This document shows, piece by piece, positions 35,601-49,615 of a stretch of DNA of 64,000 nucleotides. Position 1 is the first letter of the stretch, and every line of letters starts with the position of its first letter. This DNA comes from Ectobius pallidus (lineage: Eukaryota > Arthropoda > Insecta > Blattodea > Ectobiidae), in the NCBI GenBank assembly GCA_964059195.1, contig CAXKWD010000006.1, forward strand, positions 132,042,539 to 132,106,538, in the 5' to 3' direction. Under the pieces are notes generated by a model. It was not told the origin of the DNA and made no database searches. It saw only the letters and a program-made list of their open reading frames with translations. Made by a program: the position numbers and the translations under genes.

Positions 35601-36835
35601 ACAAAAATTATTTTTAGAAAATAGCCTACGTAAAACATAAAAGGAGCACAAGTAGGCCTAAGTCAGGAATTTTCAATTGTAACCCGGCCATAACTTAGTA
35701 GGCCTAACTCTAGGCCTATTTAAAGTAAAAAAATATGATTTCATTAAATTCTGATGTTGAGTAAAATTATTACCATAGCGAACGTCAGATAAAGGTCTAA
35801 TAATTGCTAGTCAACAAATAACTTATAGTAGGCCTATTACGAAAGAATAATGATATATAAAGTAAAAACTGCAATTTTTAACAATGTTTCTTCTGCCAGA
35901 AATTGAACAGCCTAATCTTTCGTCCCCTGTCTTCCTATTTCTCTCTCCTTCATATATCCCCTCTCTCACTCGCCGCTTCTGCTCTTGAATCAATGTTACG
36001 ACGTTCCATTAACCGTAAAATATGGTCTCCCCCTCCAGACTCACCCTTTCTCCACATCCCGCTTCTTCCCACATCCACCTGCCACAGTAGGAGGCAAAAT
36101 ATAAGGCTAACCCACCCCTTTTATATATCCCACCCTGCATTACAACTATAGGCAAACCGTCTTCCTTCCTATACGACAGTATTCTGAACGATACTTCTTT
36201 TTTCCCCTTTTGCTGCTCCTTATAAAGCTACCACCATAGCCTTCCTTATAAGAACATGGATAGGCTATAGGACCTATATAAGAAAGCGAAAGTAGAGACG
36301 CGGCTTCGTATATAAAATTAGTACAAAACATTTATCAAAATCATACACCATAAAATGTGGTTCTGAATTCCATGTTTCGAGAATTTCCCAATCTTCGATG
36401 CTAATTAATTATTTTTCTGCTAATGATAAAGTAAGTCATGGCAACTGTTTTGTCTTTTGAAAATGGGGGACGATTTTAAAATTTTGAAATAACTTATACA
36501 AATAAAAGGGTATGGAATGTATGTAGGCCTACAATGCAGATTATGGGTAGTAGATTTTGGATAGTGAAGGAAACAGACACCCATAAACATCCAAACGCAA
36601 CTGCATCGTGCCACTTGAATGTATTGCGGTAGAAGGAAGAATGAAAGCATACCCACCCCATGCTCCCTTAAAGTTCGGTACGGATGGCATTATTCCCCAA
36701 AGCTACCATCAGCTCCTTCTGGTATTTTCTGGCATTTCTCTTTCGGATAGTGACTATTTTGACGTTAGAATGTTGTCCATTCTGTACAGCGGATGTGTCA
36801 CAACTAAATTACCATCGCCTCTATTCATATAACCG
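32647..36835. other. Mostly gene-free; GC-richer patch at 33080-33640 and simple repeats
   Basis: The patch at 33080-33640 has higher GC and CpG than its surroundings and a CCAAT box at 33401-33405; no gene model can be built on it. A (TAGT)n array lies at 33883-33907 and a CT tract at 34020-34060. Opposed short frames around 33000-33310 and 35149-35388 carry no domain signature. Confidence 0.4.
34300..34390 (-). repeat. tRNA-derived SINE head fragment
   Basis: Minus-strand GAAATGGTCGAGATGGTAAAG (box A style) and GTCTCTGGTTCGATTCCCATG (box B) lie at tRNA-like spacing and are followed by an AT-rich stretch. No body shared with families A-D was found. Confidence 0.6.
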
Positions 36836-36837
36836 TA

Positions 36838-37108
36838 CAGTAGTATTAATGAGACGTGGCAGTCCAAGGATGGATGCTCAGTAGATGCAGACGAGTCCAA
36901 TAAACATTCGTACTGCATGGAGGGGTGTATGGGTTAGTTATGTCGTTGCTTTCAGAGCGGTAAGATCGTATAATGCAGTGAAGAAACAAGAGACCTCGTT
37001 ACAATCGCTTCTCCTCTCCCGCTAGATTTTTACCCCTCCCCATGATTCCTCCTACATGCGTCACCTCTCTCACGCGCATCTGACTGCCACCTCTCATTAA
37101 TACCACTG
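36838..37108. mobile_element. Tc1/mariner-type MITE, copy 2
   Basis: The 271-bp element is flanked by TA (36836-36837 and 37109-37110), with inverted ends CAGTAGTATTAATGAGACGTG and its near mirror. It is the reverse-oriented relative of 29376-29653 and lacks the 5-bp GGCTA insertion of that copy. Confidence 0.88.
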
Positions 37109-37280
37109 TACATCACAATGTTACCGAATGATGTGTCCATGTACTAGTCATGCCACACTCTCCCATTGCATACAACAGCTCATGGTACCATCGCTTTACT
37201 TTGAGAAAAAATAGTTGCCATGATATGTTCCATCCCTCGTATATCTTTGTATATTTATGTTACATGTTTATAACAATACG

Positions 37281-37721
37281 TATAACGTAGTCTGAGTGTG
37301 TTTGAAAATAGGGTACTTCGAAAAATATTTGGGCCCAAGAGGGATGACAATGGGGACTGGAGAAAATTGCTTACGCTTCACCAGATAACTAAGGATAATT
37401 AAATCGCGAAGGATGAAATGGGCTGGGCATGCTGCACGCATGGGAGAGGAAACATATCTCAAAAGTATTGACTGGGAGACCCGAAGGTAAAAGACTACGT
37501 GGAAGACCTAGACGTAGGTGGGAGGACAATCTTAGAACGGATTTATGGGAAGTAGGATTTGTGGGGGATAATTGGATGGAGTTAGCACAGAATAGGGTTG
37601 AATGGCGGACGCAGATAAGCGCGGCAATGAACCTTCGGGTTCCATAAAATATATAATATTCCTTTAAGATAGCTTGCTTAGGAATTGTCTATTGCCATTG
37701 AGTAATTAAGGAAATAAGTAA
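37281..37721 (+). mobile_element. Severely 5'-truncated LINE with perfect 15-bp TSD
   Basis: GTTTATAACAATACG occurs at 37266-37280 and again at 37722-37736, bounding a 441-bp insertion. It consists of a broken ORF2 C-terminus and a short A-rich 3' end (TTAAGGAAATAAGTAA). Confidence 0.88.
37292..37647 (+). pseudogene. LINE ORF2 C-terminal remnant, frameshifted
   Basis: Three reading-frame segments in order reconstitute the familiar insect LINE C-terminus. They are LSVFENRVLRKIFGPKRD (from 37292), RIIKSRRMKWAGHAARMGEE (around 37394-37450), and the segment to the stop, with EGKRLRGRPRRRWEDNLRTD and ending AAMNLRVP at 37647. At least two small indels separate the segments, and part of the middle is lost. 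The final GRPRRRWEDN...AAMNLRVP module is very widespread in insect genomes within endonuclease/RT LINEs. The remnant is non-functional. Confidence 0.85.
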
Positions 37722-37736
37722 GTTTATAACAATACG

Positions 37737-40700
37737 AAATTAATTTTAAATTTCTTCATAAATGTTTGTTGCTTGTAAGAATTTGGTTTCATGTGAGATC
37801 ATTTGGTTTATCCATATCATTAAATTTGCCCAAACTAAGATAAACTTTCTTTTGTTCATTGAATATGCGTTGTTTATGCATAGGAAGGAGAAATCCGATC
37901 TGTGAAGTTGATAAACTTTCCTATTTAAGGGCTTCATGATATTCAAAGATTGAGAGAGGGTGTAAAATCAAGCGTAGCGAACTGATTTGGAAGCAGAGTT
38001 CCTTCCTGTTGGAGATCTCACACGTACAAGTTTTAAAATATTCCAGTTTGGATGTTGGGTGCCCGTGATCCAACATAAATTAACATTAGACAGGCCATTA
38101 ACCTCCGACTTCATCATCCCAGTTAGCGAAGCTAAAATGACGACTTACAAAGAAATCTTCTGGTTGATTAATGCTACTCTAACGTTTCTCTCATTTTATA
38201 CTTTTATTAATCATATTCATAACTTTTAAACTCGCCGACACAGCATACAAATTGATTGGATCTCATACTCACCTCAATGGCGATTGCTTTTAAACACTGG
38301 CATGCCCCCCCCCCCGGCATTACAAATAAATAGTTTTGAAATATGGTTTTCTCTCAAGATTTTACTTCATATAAATTTAAATAGTCATTCATAGACATAC
38401 TAGAATATTATAGGCCTACGTGTGCACATACAAACCCTGTATAAATGGAAGGGAGGGAGAAAGGGAGAGGAAGAGGAATGGATGGGAAGGGAGAGATAAA
38501 TAAAAATTGAGACGACAGTTAGCCAGTAAGTCAGTTAATTAGTAAGATCAGGACTTAAGCCTATGTAGGTGAATCTTGATAATAATAGAGGTCTGAATAT
38601 TATTTAATTTATAAAATCTTAAATTTAGCGCTGAAGATTGAAAACAAAAGATCAAATTACAAGGGCAGATTGCAATATTTAGGCTTATGATCAAACCTTA
38701 CTGAAAACAGCTTTAATCACGAAATCCATTTTATAAGGCCTATTCTATTCACCTATCCGTCCATTTATATTTTCATCCGATAGAATTATATCCGTGCATC
38801 TATCCAATGGCATTATTGTATCCCAATACCAGTACCCTATAGCGTTTCCTTAGGTCCCCTTATCCATGTAAGCTATAATTTTATATGAAACCGGGTGTTC
38901 AATGTGATATAGTGTATAACTTATTGTATTATTACTTCAAGTATCTAAATCTCTTGTGGCACTAAAACTTCCAAGCGGATTACTTTAAACCATTGGGATG
39001 TAATTCATAAAAGTAGGACTACGTTATTATACATTGTACTACTGAAGCTAGTACCACCTAGACCTAATGACTTATAATGCAGAATCTTTTCTGGCTCAAA
39101 TGTTTTCTAATAGGCTATAAGCCATCTCATTCAGAAATGCCAATATTTTTACGCGAATATAGGATTCGAAAGTTTACTGAAGATTTTGCCGATATTGTAC
39201 AAAAGAATATGTTTTTAACCGTGCAATGAACAAAGAAAGAAACAATGCGTCGATCACTGAAGAATTATTAAAAGTAGGTTAGGCCCACTCGTTAGAAGCT
39301 CGAGCAAAAACTCAAAAATGTCTTACGTGGGACACATAAGAAGATCACACACACTCCCTGTGAAAAGATATAATGCTAGGAATGATAAAAGGTGGATGCA
39401 ACTGATAAGAGAAGTGACAAATTCGAGATCAAGCCATTTTAAAAAATGAAAATAGGTTGGCAGCCTACTGCTGTGAATATCTACACGCGGAATACAAAAC
39501 GTGGCTCACGAAGTAGGCTTACATAGGCCTACTGATAGACCTAGTACTAAGGCTAAGGCGCTTTAAAAGACGTAAATGATCCTAAATAACACTGGCTAAC
39601 GTATAACGTGTCTCATCATAGTATCTATATCGGTATGTGGAATCTAACATAGGTTACTATCAACGTGTAAAATTACACCAAGCCAAGTTGGCTGTAGATG
39701 AGTAGACCTACTGTATTACCACATAGGAAGTTAAAATAGGTAAATTTATCTTATCCATCCATTTTTACTTACCCTGCCCATACCATAGAGGAAACAGCCT
39801 ATTCTGTTTGACCGCGAAATTCGAAGTTGAGTTTAACATAAACAGATGTTTTGAGATCCCCTGATTCCAAAAAAACTATTTTCAGAAACATGTCTGTATG
39901 TATGTCTGTGAACAGCCTAGCTTCAGAATGAAAAATCGTGTGAAAACAAAATATTGTATTTGGGTTAAGTATCTTCTGGGTGCATAACACGAAGATTCGC
40001 AGCAACTTTCTGTTACATGAAGAAAAGTTTGTTTTCGCGATTTTCTCGTAAACGGGTCTAACGATTTTGTTTGAATTTTGTACACGAGGTGCTTATATTA
40101 AGAGCTAAATCTTTTAGTTGGAACTTTTTTTCACAAAAATTCTCTGATGGGTAGTTATAAGCCACCCGCTGTTTGTAAAACCTAAATCTTGCTTGATGAA
40201 CATTAAAGCTTTGCATCAGTTTGGAAAAACTAAATACGCGCTCTTTTCAAAATAGCCTCTTATTCCGTATTAGAATGTGAAGTGAGAAAGATGCATTGCT
40301 CATGCTTATGGTAAAGAAAGTTACGTGAGAGCTTTAATAAGATTTTATTTGGGTTATGTATTCTTCGGGAATGCGATGCGATATGGTAACGACATTCTCT
40401 TCATGTTTACAACCGATTTACATGAAGAGAATCCCATATTTATTATGTTCCTCTAGGAGGCGAAACATTTATTTGGGCAGAGGAAGTTATATGTTTCGCA
40501 TAAGATTTTTCTTAAAGATTTATTTAAGCTACAGCAAAGGAGTGTTATTCATTCAGCAGTAAACACACGTCATAGAAATGTTGGAGACGTGTCTCTGCTT
40601 GGTACGACCACATTCACATTATTATAATTTATAGTAGTTATGAAGTGACAAAGCGCAAATAAGCCATATTATGCCATCGTCTGGTCATTACAACGACTGT

Positions 40701-42629
40701 AAACACTATAATAACTTACACTTTTTCTCCGCAAGACTGTACTATACAGCTATAAAGTATTCCACTAACTAATCAGTCCAGTAACCTGACCTTGGTGTTA
40801 TGAACAATCATTCCATATTGGCTAAATTGCCTAATCTTAGTTATAAATCGAACTAACATTATAAAGAAAATACAGTTATAAAAATATTATTGCCTGCGGT
40901 AATTTATCCATGCATCATGATTCTTAAGGCTTAATAATAAAAGTTGCTTATGTGAGCACTGAATGGTATTTTGTTTGATGGCCGCGCAAGTTTTACATAA
41001 ACTCATCACTAATAATCCGTGTAACTGGTAAAAGTTACACCAATTTTGAGTGTGTCATGTCATTGATTCGCCACAGATACGTCATTAGTTTCTCGCCCGA
41101 GGTATAGGCTAGAAGAAATTCATGTGATTGTACTCCACAGTGGCATTTATGCACAGACAGCTTTTACCATATATATATAGGCTATATATATATATAACAG
41201 ATATACATATAGCCTAACAGATGATCTGTCATAATTTGGTTTTAGAATGACAGTATTTTTATTAAATAATTGTGCTCGAATGCTTAAGAACGAAATTGTT
41301 TTTAAACTTAGGCTGCAAAACCATTTCATTTTTCAAGTTTAATTATACACGATAATAGAATCTTTTATTTTATAGTTTTGTTGATAAAACCTAGGGGCTA
41401 TTTAACAGAATTGAAATTTATTGAAAGAAGAGACGGAAGCTTACAATTTTTACGTTTTGCTTTCATTCATTGCATGGAATTAGTCCGTAAGTATTCTGAA
41501 TATAGAGATACCTGCCAATCCGGTATCACTAGTGACTGTGATGTGGTCTAATGGCTAGAACATGTGTGATATGAAATTCGTTATAATTTGTGTTTGCGAA
41601 TAAACACGATGGCAACGGATTGTATTGTGGAATCATATAACCTCATACAATAGGCCTAGCCACTAATTTAAGTGTTTAATTAACGTTATTTTATTTTAAA
41701 CATGCGTAATTTTTTATGCGTGTGGCAATCTGAAATATACACATTACCAGTTGCAGGGAACCGTGGGGTTATTTCTTTGAGGACACACACAATCTCCCTA
41801 TATTAACGAAAGCTTAGCCTATATATAACGATAGACTACATTCCTTTTCTTGTGATCATTAAATGAAATGTAGCCGATGACAAGAATAGGCCTAGAAGAT
41901 GAAGCCGAAATCATAGTACTGCTGATCAGGCCTGTGATTGAAGAACATGTTACACAAGAAAAGGTGAAATGATAAGAAGAAGGAAACAGGAGTACTTCGA
42001 GATAAACTTCGTTTACTAAGACTGCTTTATATAAATATTTGTTGAATTGATGACTTCACCATCAGGTGAAAGGATATTCTTGTCAATTCCCGCAGCTATA
42101 GATGCTTCATAATTATATTTATTATTTAAGTACGGTTGGCAAGTAAAGCAATGGATACACAATTTTAACACGGGAACAGTTTTCCTCAAATACCATAATC
42201 CTGTACTTTTCACAAGAAAGTGTTTTAATAAGCGTAAAAAGTGTTATGGGGCTAAAATACACTATAATGTGTTATCAACTGTTTGATTTTTAAAACACGT
42301 TCAAATAAATAATGGAATGCATTTTCTAGTAAACCAGCCCTTTCAGTATTCAAATTTTACATTTCATTTTTAAAAATTAATGTGTCAGAAACTTGTTCCT
42401 TATTCTCAATGCACCTTTCAATTCAATTAAATAAACATTTGAAACCAGTCTAGACTCACTAAAATACGAAAGTTGTTTTAAAAAATCCCAAAGACCAAGA
42501 CAACTAGTAACATCATCTAAGACGCAAAAGTAAAATCATATCTAACTCGTTTCCTAGGATACGATTAATATGAGTTAAATGGCTAAAATATACATAAATA
42601 TACAGTGCTTCGTAGTAGAATAAGAGGGA
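37737..42629. other. Long gene-free AT-rich stretch
   Basis: No domain-bearing frame in either strand. It holds a TA array at 41165-41200, a purine-rich block at 38445-38500 and a C run at 38305-38316. A weak tRNA-like box A at about 41543-41565 has no usable box B. Confidence 0.4.
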
Positions 42630-42690
42630 AGTTTCTGTCTGACCAGCTCGAGGGCTCCACGGGTTCAAGTCCCGTACAACAAGGCACACA
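42630..42690 (+). repeat. tRNA-like (SINE) fragment
   Basis: CCACGGGTTCAAGTCCCGT forms a B box within a 5-bp T-stem (ACGGG/CCCGT), followed by a T run that could terminate RNA polymerase III. The 5' half is not a convincing tRNA. Confidence 0.45.
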
Positions 42691-45600
42691 TTTTTTACTA
42701 TTTACAATATACCACCAAAATGTAACAAATATAAAATGAAGCATGTTTTTGTTCATTACTGCAGTTTTAATTAATATAAATATATGTACGCTTGCAGATG
42801 TATACACAGCTTAGGCCTAATGCATGAAATTGAAAGGAGAAAGTTATTGTGTGTATAAAATTTATACACATATTTTATACATTTTGGACGCGATGTTGGG
42901 ATAGGCCTAATGGTCTCTCAATCCGCAGAAGACTAAAATTTTAAAAATAAGTCTTAGCATTATGACTGCGTTTATTATAATGATATTTTGATTTGACGAG
43001 TATAATAAATGAGAGCAGTTAAAGTGGGTTGCTGAGACTACTTCTAGAATTAAGAGGCACGTCTCCGGGTGAATCACATGATACGGGAAGCGTGCGTGCG
43101 CTTTAAGCGTTGCTTCCTTTCCGTGACTTCAGATGTTTACCGGAGGAGGTGCCTTTATCTGCTTGCCCCTGTCAGCACTGCACAGGCAACCACCACATCA
43201 CGTGAAAACATCCCCCTGCTGTTTAAATGGTTCCTAACTTTTCCGGAATAATTATCTCTCAAACTGTCTTCTTTATTGCTTGAATTAAGTGATGTTTCTT
43301 GTTCCGTAAATGGATTACATCTAGTTAAGATCTATCACCATGAAAATCCTGTTTTATTTATTCTGCATAACCTTTCTTTGAGGCAAGTTAACGCATGGAA
43401 TAGTATTCACATCTGAGATAGCAATCAGATTGCAGATTCATGAAGATCAATTCAACATCTGCACTTACAATAGCTTATAGTGGTTCAAGTTAGGCGTAAG
43501 TTAAAAGCCCGAATTATCTGGTTTTTTTCTTCTTCTTTCTTTTCTCGCGCATAAGTAAGTGAAATGAATACCAGCAGACTATAATAAAGCAAAGGTATAT
43601 TTACAAAAGCAAAGGTAAAATATATAGGCCTTAAGCATTTGTGTGACTCATTCTATTTTATGCACCAGAGATCAGAACTGAAACAGTAAGGCTAAGAACA
43701 ATATAAATTCAACAGAAATTAAAATTTTAAGAAATATGACGGAAAAATTATTTTACCAGGCAAGAAATGAGGATATAAGATAGGAGTGTGGGATACAAAG
43801 TAGGATTACTGGAAACTTGATAGCCAGGCGAAAGAAAGAATCATATATGTTAACAAGGATGAATATAAACAGGCAGAGAAGGTAAGCTGGACGAAAGATG
43901 AAGCACTGGAATGCCTAAGAAAAAAGAAACGCATCAAAAGCATACAAGGTCGACCTTTCCAAAGATCTACGTTATTTTAAAAGCGGTCAAGAGTGTATTT
44001 GCACAGGACTATAGCAGCTTATATGGTCATACTTATTACATTTCATTTCCCTCTGTACTACTGTGGATTGTTATTTCTGATGTCTACTCACTTATATTAA
44101 AGCAGTCTTTCCATAAATGGTTTAGTCGTATCTTAAGATCAAGTTAAATCCATCAATTCAGTTTCCCATACGCGACATCATAAAACATCGATATATATTC
44201 CAAGTGCTAAACCAAATAGTCCAAATGCAAAATCTGCAGTCAAACAGTAGGCTATTAATAGATTTGAGTTTAATTATCTCGTATTGCTATGCTTGTGATA
44301 AGACTCGAACGGTAGAATTATGCTGTGGATTCTTCTTTAACATTAACTTAAATTTCAAGAATTGGTAGAAACGTCCAGTTAAAACGCAATACTGTAAGTG
44401 CCACGTATACGAGTGCTTCCGAATATTAACCGAAGTCTTAAATCTGGCAGTGACCCATTTTTTGTACCCTGATATCCTAATCAAATACTTATGGAATACT
44501 CATGGAAGGCAGAAGAAACTTAAGTATCCAGCACAGTATTAGTGATTTTTAAGTTGTCAACATGCTTCTTGACGAATATCTATGAGTTATAAACGACAAC
44601 TACCTGCCAGCACTTGGAATGATGTATTTAACCATAACCCTTGCAATACCAGTAGAAATTCGTTGTGTTATGACACCAGCATCCTCCAATCAGCCACCAC
44701 ACCCCCATAAATAAAAGCGGGAGACCTGGCACGCCCAGGCAGTGTCCCATAGTCAGGGCACGTTTTCAATAAGCAACACACTTTTCACTGCAGTGGGTGT
44801 CACACAGTGGCGGAGATGGAGACTCACTTGTCATGCCACTTGCTACTTTCTTTTTTACCTTTCCATGGGCCACTAGAATGACAGTCGTGTTAAGTCGCAA
44901 AATGCAATACTAATTTGCACCTTACTTAATGTTTATTTTGTAATTTAATCTTGTGCCATAAGCATATTTAGTCGTGAATTAGGGGTTTCCTAATACTCTG
45001 AAAAAATATAACTGTGATGTAGGTTTTTCGTGATGCTATTGGTGATTTTTTTCCAATAAAAAAAATCTTTCTAGTAATTTTAGCTACATATGCCTAGTGC
45101 ACAACAATTTATCGATAAAAAGGAGCAAATCAGTGAAAAGTTTTCAAGATTTTTATAATTTTTGGCAATGTCCGTATATAATGTTTTAATTTTATAATTT
45201 TCATATTATAATAACAATATTTTTCCCCTGAATATAAATTCTTGATGCTGAATTATTGTGTACTCGATTTTCTCACGTCATTTATAAGTGAAGGCATCTG
45301 CCTGTCAAATGAAATTAAAAACATTGGACTATGATGTAAGTGTATGTAGGCTTAATGGAACATACAGTCATCCTGAAGAAAAAAATGGAGAAAAAATTGA
45401 AAATAATTATTATAATATCGTGCGATGTTGAAGGTCTCTTCTTTGAACTCGTTTTCGGCATTTTCTGCTCCTGAACTATCCGAGAATGAAACTAGAAAAC
45501 TAGCACAATTGGAAGATTTTGTAATTGTTTACAAATTGTTTACAGTATTAAACGAAATAGGCACTATTTAGGATATTAGAATACTAGAATAGGCATTAAC

Positions 45601-48600
45601 TCGAAATATGCTGTTTTAGGTTCTATAAGACTAACAGCCTCTACTTTAAGTAGTCATGAAACGCACGAATACAGTTTATCTGCATCTACTAATTCAGGGA
45701 AAGAATAGACCTAAGTTTTAACCCAAAGAGCAGCGGTCTACTTGTGAGTGTTCTATAGGAAGCGTATGAACCAATGGCTAAGGTTAATTAAAATAATGTT
45801 AACAATAGGAATCCCCCGGAAAAGAGGACTGGGGATTCACATTTAGGAAGTCAGTGGAACGATGGTTTACCGAAGATAGCATGAGCATTTCGCCTAAGTA
45901 GTTTTTATTCCTTATTACCCTAGTATAGCAAAGGTAATTTTTTGTTTGTTCTTTCTTTACCAAAGCTTCCCCGAGGCTCACAAATAAATATACCTATGTC
46001 ATTAGGTTTAGTCACATTAGTTTTTAACGTTCTTAAAGGCTGTAATTATTTGTTTATATTTTTTATAGTTATAAATCAACAAACACTAAGTAGAAATCAA
46101 AGTTTAAAATATGATTCACTTTTATGTGAAGAGAAAGGTGTTAAAAATGCATAATAAATCACGTGACAACTGGTAATTGCAGTTAATGATTAAAAAGATA
46201 CGTGAAACGTTGGCATCTATCGATAATCTAATTTAAATTGCAATTGAATATTAAGGAAGACAGAAATTGCTATTCTGATAATCTCAAGACTACAATGAAA
46301 TTTAACAATTTTTTACTATTATACCGGAAATATTTCCAAGCTGTTTTCGTATTTTGTATTGACAATAATGATTATTTTCATATTTGTATTCCAAGCATTT
46401 ATGATAAATAAACAAAAACTAAAAGTTATAGGCTTCTGAGGCCATCCCTTGGTGGGCTATTACTTAAGTGATAGTTACTAATGCATTGTACTGTACTAGA
46501 AGGCTTTGACATAAAACAAATCAGTAGTAGGCCTAAGTTACGCATATGGATACCTAGATACGAACATGAACTAAGATAAAACCGTAGACGATGTTTTTCC
46601 CTTAAAAGCCGTGAATAAAATAGGCCTACTTGTTTATGTTCAACTTTTAAAAAAGTATACAAAAAATATAACTGTTTAGCAAAATAGATAGCGTTTTTAA
46701 TGAGCGCAACAATAATCCTATGTATATAAAAAATATTTTACCACTTTTGAAAGTATTGGAAAATATAATAGTTAATTGGAATGGAAACACAACCTAGGTT
46801 ACCCGTCAATATTTCCTCAACCCTTTGTTTTGGTAAGAATTCGCTTAGTATAGAAATGCCATTCAATATGGGGTTGTTTGCTTTAAAGCTTACATGTTGT
46901 ATGAATTCTTCATTCAAACAAGTACTCTGATTTTACATGTGATACGCGTAAGCAGGAAGCACTGGGATTCTAAAGTTAAATTTTACTTGTAAGCTTATGA
47001 AAGGAATGTACATGACTGGGCTCTGACTCTTGCAGAATAAAAATAGCCGAGGGTATGTATTTTTGTCACCTGGGTGTGTTCTTATGCATTTGCTTGAACT
47101 CTGCATCAGCTAAAAACTGGTTTATTTATTTGTTTAAATTTACGAAATGACAACAATTTAAGCATTAAAATAGTAATAGTGATTTATTTCCAGAAAAAAA
47201 ACCATTACGGTGTCTTGCAAAACGATAACAAAAAAGAGACCTTAACAAAAGAATATCGGAAAAGAATGTCGGAAAATAACAGATTTACAAGAATAATATT
47301 GTAAATAATAAACAGAGATTAACAAAATAAAATTAACAAAATCTGATAAAATGAGTAACATAGGCCTACTAATAGTAAGTTATAACACTGTGACACTTTT
47401 TTCAGGTTTGCATAAAAGTATTGAGTAAGTATTTAAAATTAACACATTGTTCAGATAATAACATATGGTAGCCTATATGGTATATGGTATGAAAAGTTGT
47501 AATTTTAAAGATAATTAGTATTATAAATAGCAGATTCTCAGCACACAAAATATGAAATGAAGTAATTTAAGTATTTAAGAAAATTAGGCATAGGTAAAAT
47601 AGTACAATATAAAATAGAGTACCGGTGGTAAAATAGTTCGATGTCCAAATATTTTTAATAATCTCTCTCATGTCTTGAATTAAAACGATCTTTATTCAAT
47701 CATTGGGGCAGTGCACATCAGAACTAAACGCAAACCTGAAGCTCCAAGTATTTAAAGCATACTCATAATACCGTAAAGTAATTAAACTTATGAGTAGGCA
47801 GAGAATTATGTTATTATACGCCGTACGTTAAAGTTATGAATTTCTAACTAAATCGGAAAAATTAGGAATTTGGAATTTTTTTTTCAAATCTTTCTTCAAC
47901 ATTACAATCTGCTCTATAATGAACAATAAGTAATAACGATACAAGAATGAACATGTTACAAATATAGCCCAGTGGCTAATATTTGCATAAAATAACAAAT
48001 CTGTTTGACATTTAATTAAATCTGTAGATCAAGTCCTATTTCTATTGAGCCTACATGTGTTTGTCCCATTGTTCAGGAGAGGAATTAGGAATGAATATAT
48101 AAATTTTAATATTTATTAATTTAATTATATTTTCCTCCGGTGTAGTTTAGGCCTCAATGCCTTCACTTCCATTAACTAATATAATTAAGAATAAATAAGC
48201 GAGACATATGACCATATTATATAAATCTAAAATATGTTAATGAAAACTGTATCGATTCTTTGTATTTGGGAAATATTTAAACCACTATTACTTTTCCCTA
48301 TTAAACGCCATATGTTAAATTTGTGAATTTATGACTAATCGGAATAAATTAATAATTGAAATATAAATTTTAATATTCTTTGCATTTGGAAATTATTGAA
48401 TTCCTCATAGGCTATTTGGACACATTATTCCAGCAAATCCTAATATAATTATTCTACTCTTCTCCAACTGTTCCGAATGGACTTGCCGATTGAAATAATC
48501 TTTCACTTTTTTCCATAAGGAGTACAGCTCTCAGACGAGCTGAAAATCATTGCTGGGGTGTATACTGTAGGTCTATAGCGTGAACACACACTGGTCTCCC

Positions 48601-49044
48601 GTTTAACGAGTGTCGCTGAGGAAAGATTGAGGCGACAGTTCCCGTGTTGTTCCGAGTCGTAAAATCCATTCATTATTTTTATTTTAATGATCAAATCCTC
48701 AGAAAAGACCTGGCTCTTCACTCTGTCTACCTAAACACATAAGAATATTCCAGGTTATTGGTATGTTAGAGAGGGTTTCATCGTGGTAGAAAGTTCTTCG
48801 CTATTTTCAATTCTGAGAATTTGTCCCTAAATAATCGTGCAAAAAGCTCGATCCAATCCATATGTTGTATTTTGATGGGCCCTTCAATTAGTTTCATTTT
48901 TTCGATTGAGCTTAGGTAAAAAATGTATAATAATCATCATTAGCTCAATTCTTCTTTGTTTAAAATATGTACATAAATCACAATCAGTTCACAATTACTT
49001 GTACAGACGTATGTATGCACTAACCATACTTTAAATAAAGTGAA
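42691..49044. other. Long gene-free AT-rich stretch
   Basis: One promoter-like cluster is noted at 44686-44740. No coding sequence, element ends or tRNA-like boxes otherwise. Short frames (43069-43251, 43911-44147, 45942-46154, 48503-48721) look like chance. Confidence 0.4.
44686..44740 (+). promoter_or_regulatory. Candidate core promoter (CCAAT + TATA-like)
   Basis: CCAAT at 44686-44690 is followed 17 bp later by ATAAATAAAAG (44707-44717), then a perfect stem CCTGG-CACGC-CCAGG (44725-44739) where transcription would start. The GC-rich patch stands out from AT-rich flanks. No downstream exon is evident. Confidence 0.3.
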
Positions 49045-49235
49045 CTGTGGCTCATGAATGCTTATGTATCTATCTTGAATGTTAACTGTACAATAACAGT
49101 GGGAGCCCGGTCACAAAAATCACTACTTAGTGTGCCTCACAGTACTGCATATGACATAACTTGTCTGTCTGTGAGGTAGACCATTAGGGCAATTAGTCAT
49201 AGGAGGGAAGTTCCATCTGGCGCTGTGAATTGGGC

Positions 49236-49308
49236 TCCGGCTTAGCTCAGTTGGTAGAGCATTGGCGCGAGTAGCCAAAGGTCCTGGGTTCAAGTCCCAG
49301 TGCCGGAG
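49236..49308 (+). tRNA. tRNA-like sequence, probably a tRNA pseudogene or tRNA-derived repeat
   Basis: The 73-nt sequence folds as a cloverleaf. The acceptor is TCCGGCT/TGCCGGA with one mismatch, the D stem GCTC/GAGC, the anticodon stem TTGGC/GCCAA and the T stem CTGGG/CCCAG around TTCAAGT. T-box and A-box words are good (TAGCTCAGTTGG, GGTTCAAGTCC). A TTTTT terminator lies 3 bp downstream. Against a working tRNA, the anticodon loop is GCGAGTA, with C where the universal U33 should be. The formal anticodon GAG (Leu) does not fit because the long variable arm of tRNA-Leu is missing. A SINE head or pseudogene is more likely. Confidence 0.45.
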
Positions 49309-49549
49309 GAATTTTTCTCCTATAATATTCTCATGTAGTGTCCAACAGAGACAATAATCTGTGGCTCATGAATGCTTATGTATCTATCTTGAATGTTAAC
49401 TGTACAATAACAGTGGGAGCCCGGTCACAAAAATCACTACTTAGTGTGCCTCACAGTACTGCATATGACATAACTTGTCTGTCTGTGAGGTAGACCATTA
49501 GGGCAATTAGTCATAGGAGGGAAGTTCCATCTGGCGCTGTGAATTGAGC

Positions 49550-49615
49550 TCCGGTCGTTGGTAGAGCATTGGCGCGAACAGCCAAAAGTCCTGGGTTCAA
49601 GTCCCAGTGCCGGAG
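49550..49615 (+). pseudogene. Second tRNA-like copy, D arm deleted
   Basis: This is the equivalent of 49236-49308 in the second tandem unit. It lacks about 9 nt covering the 5' side of the D arm, so the A box is destroyed. The anticodon loop has changed to GCGAACA while the T arm and acceptor are intact. Confidence 0.75.

Noticed and set aside
41543..41565. tRNA-like box A (GTGGTCTAATGGCTAGAAC)
   Set aside because: No acceptable box B or stem at tRNA spacing.
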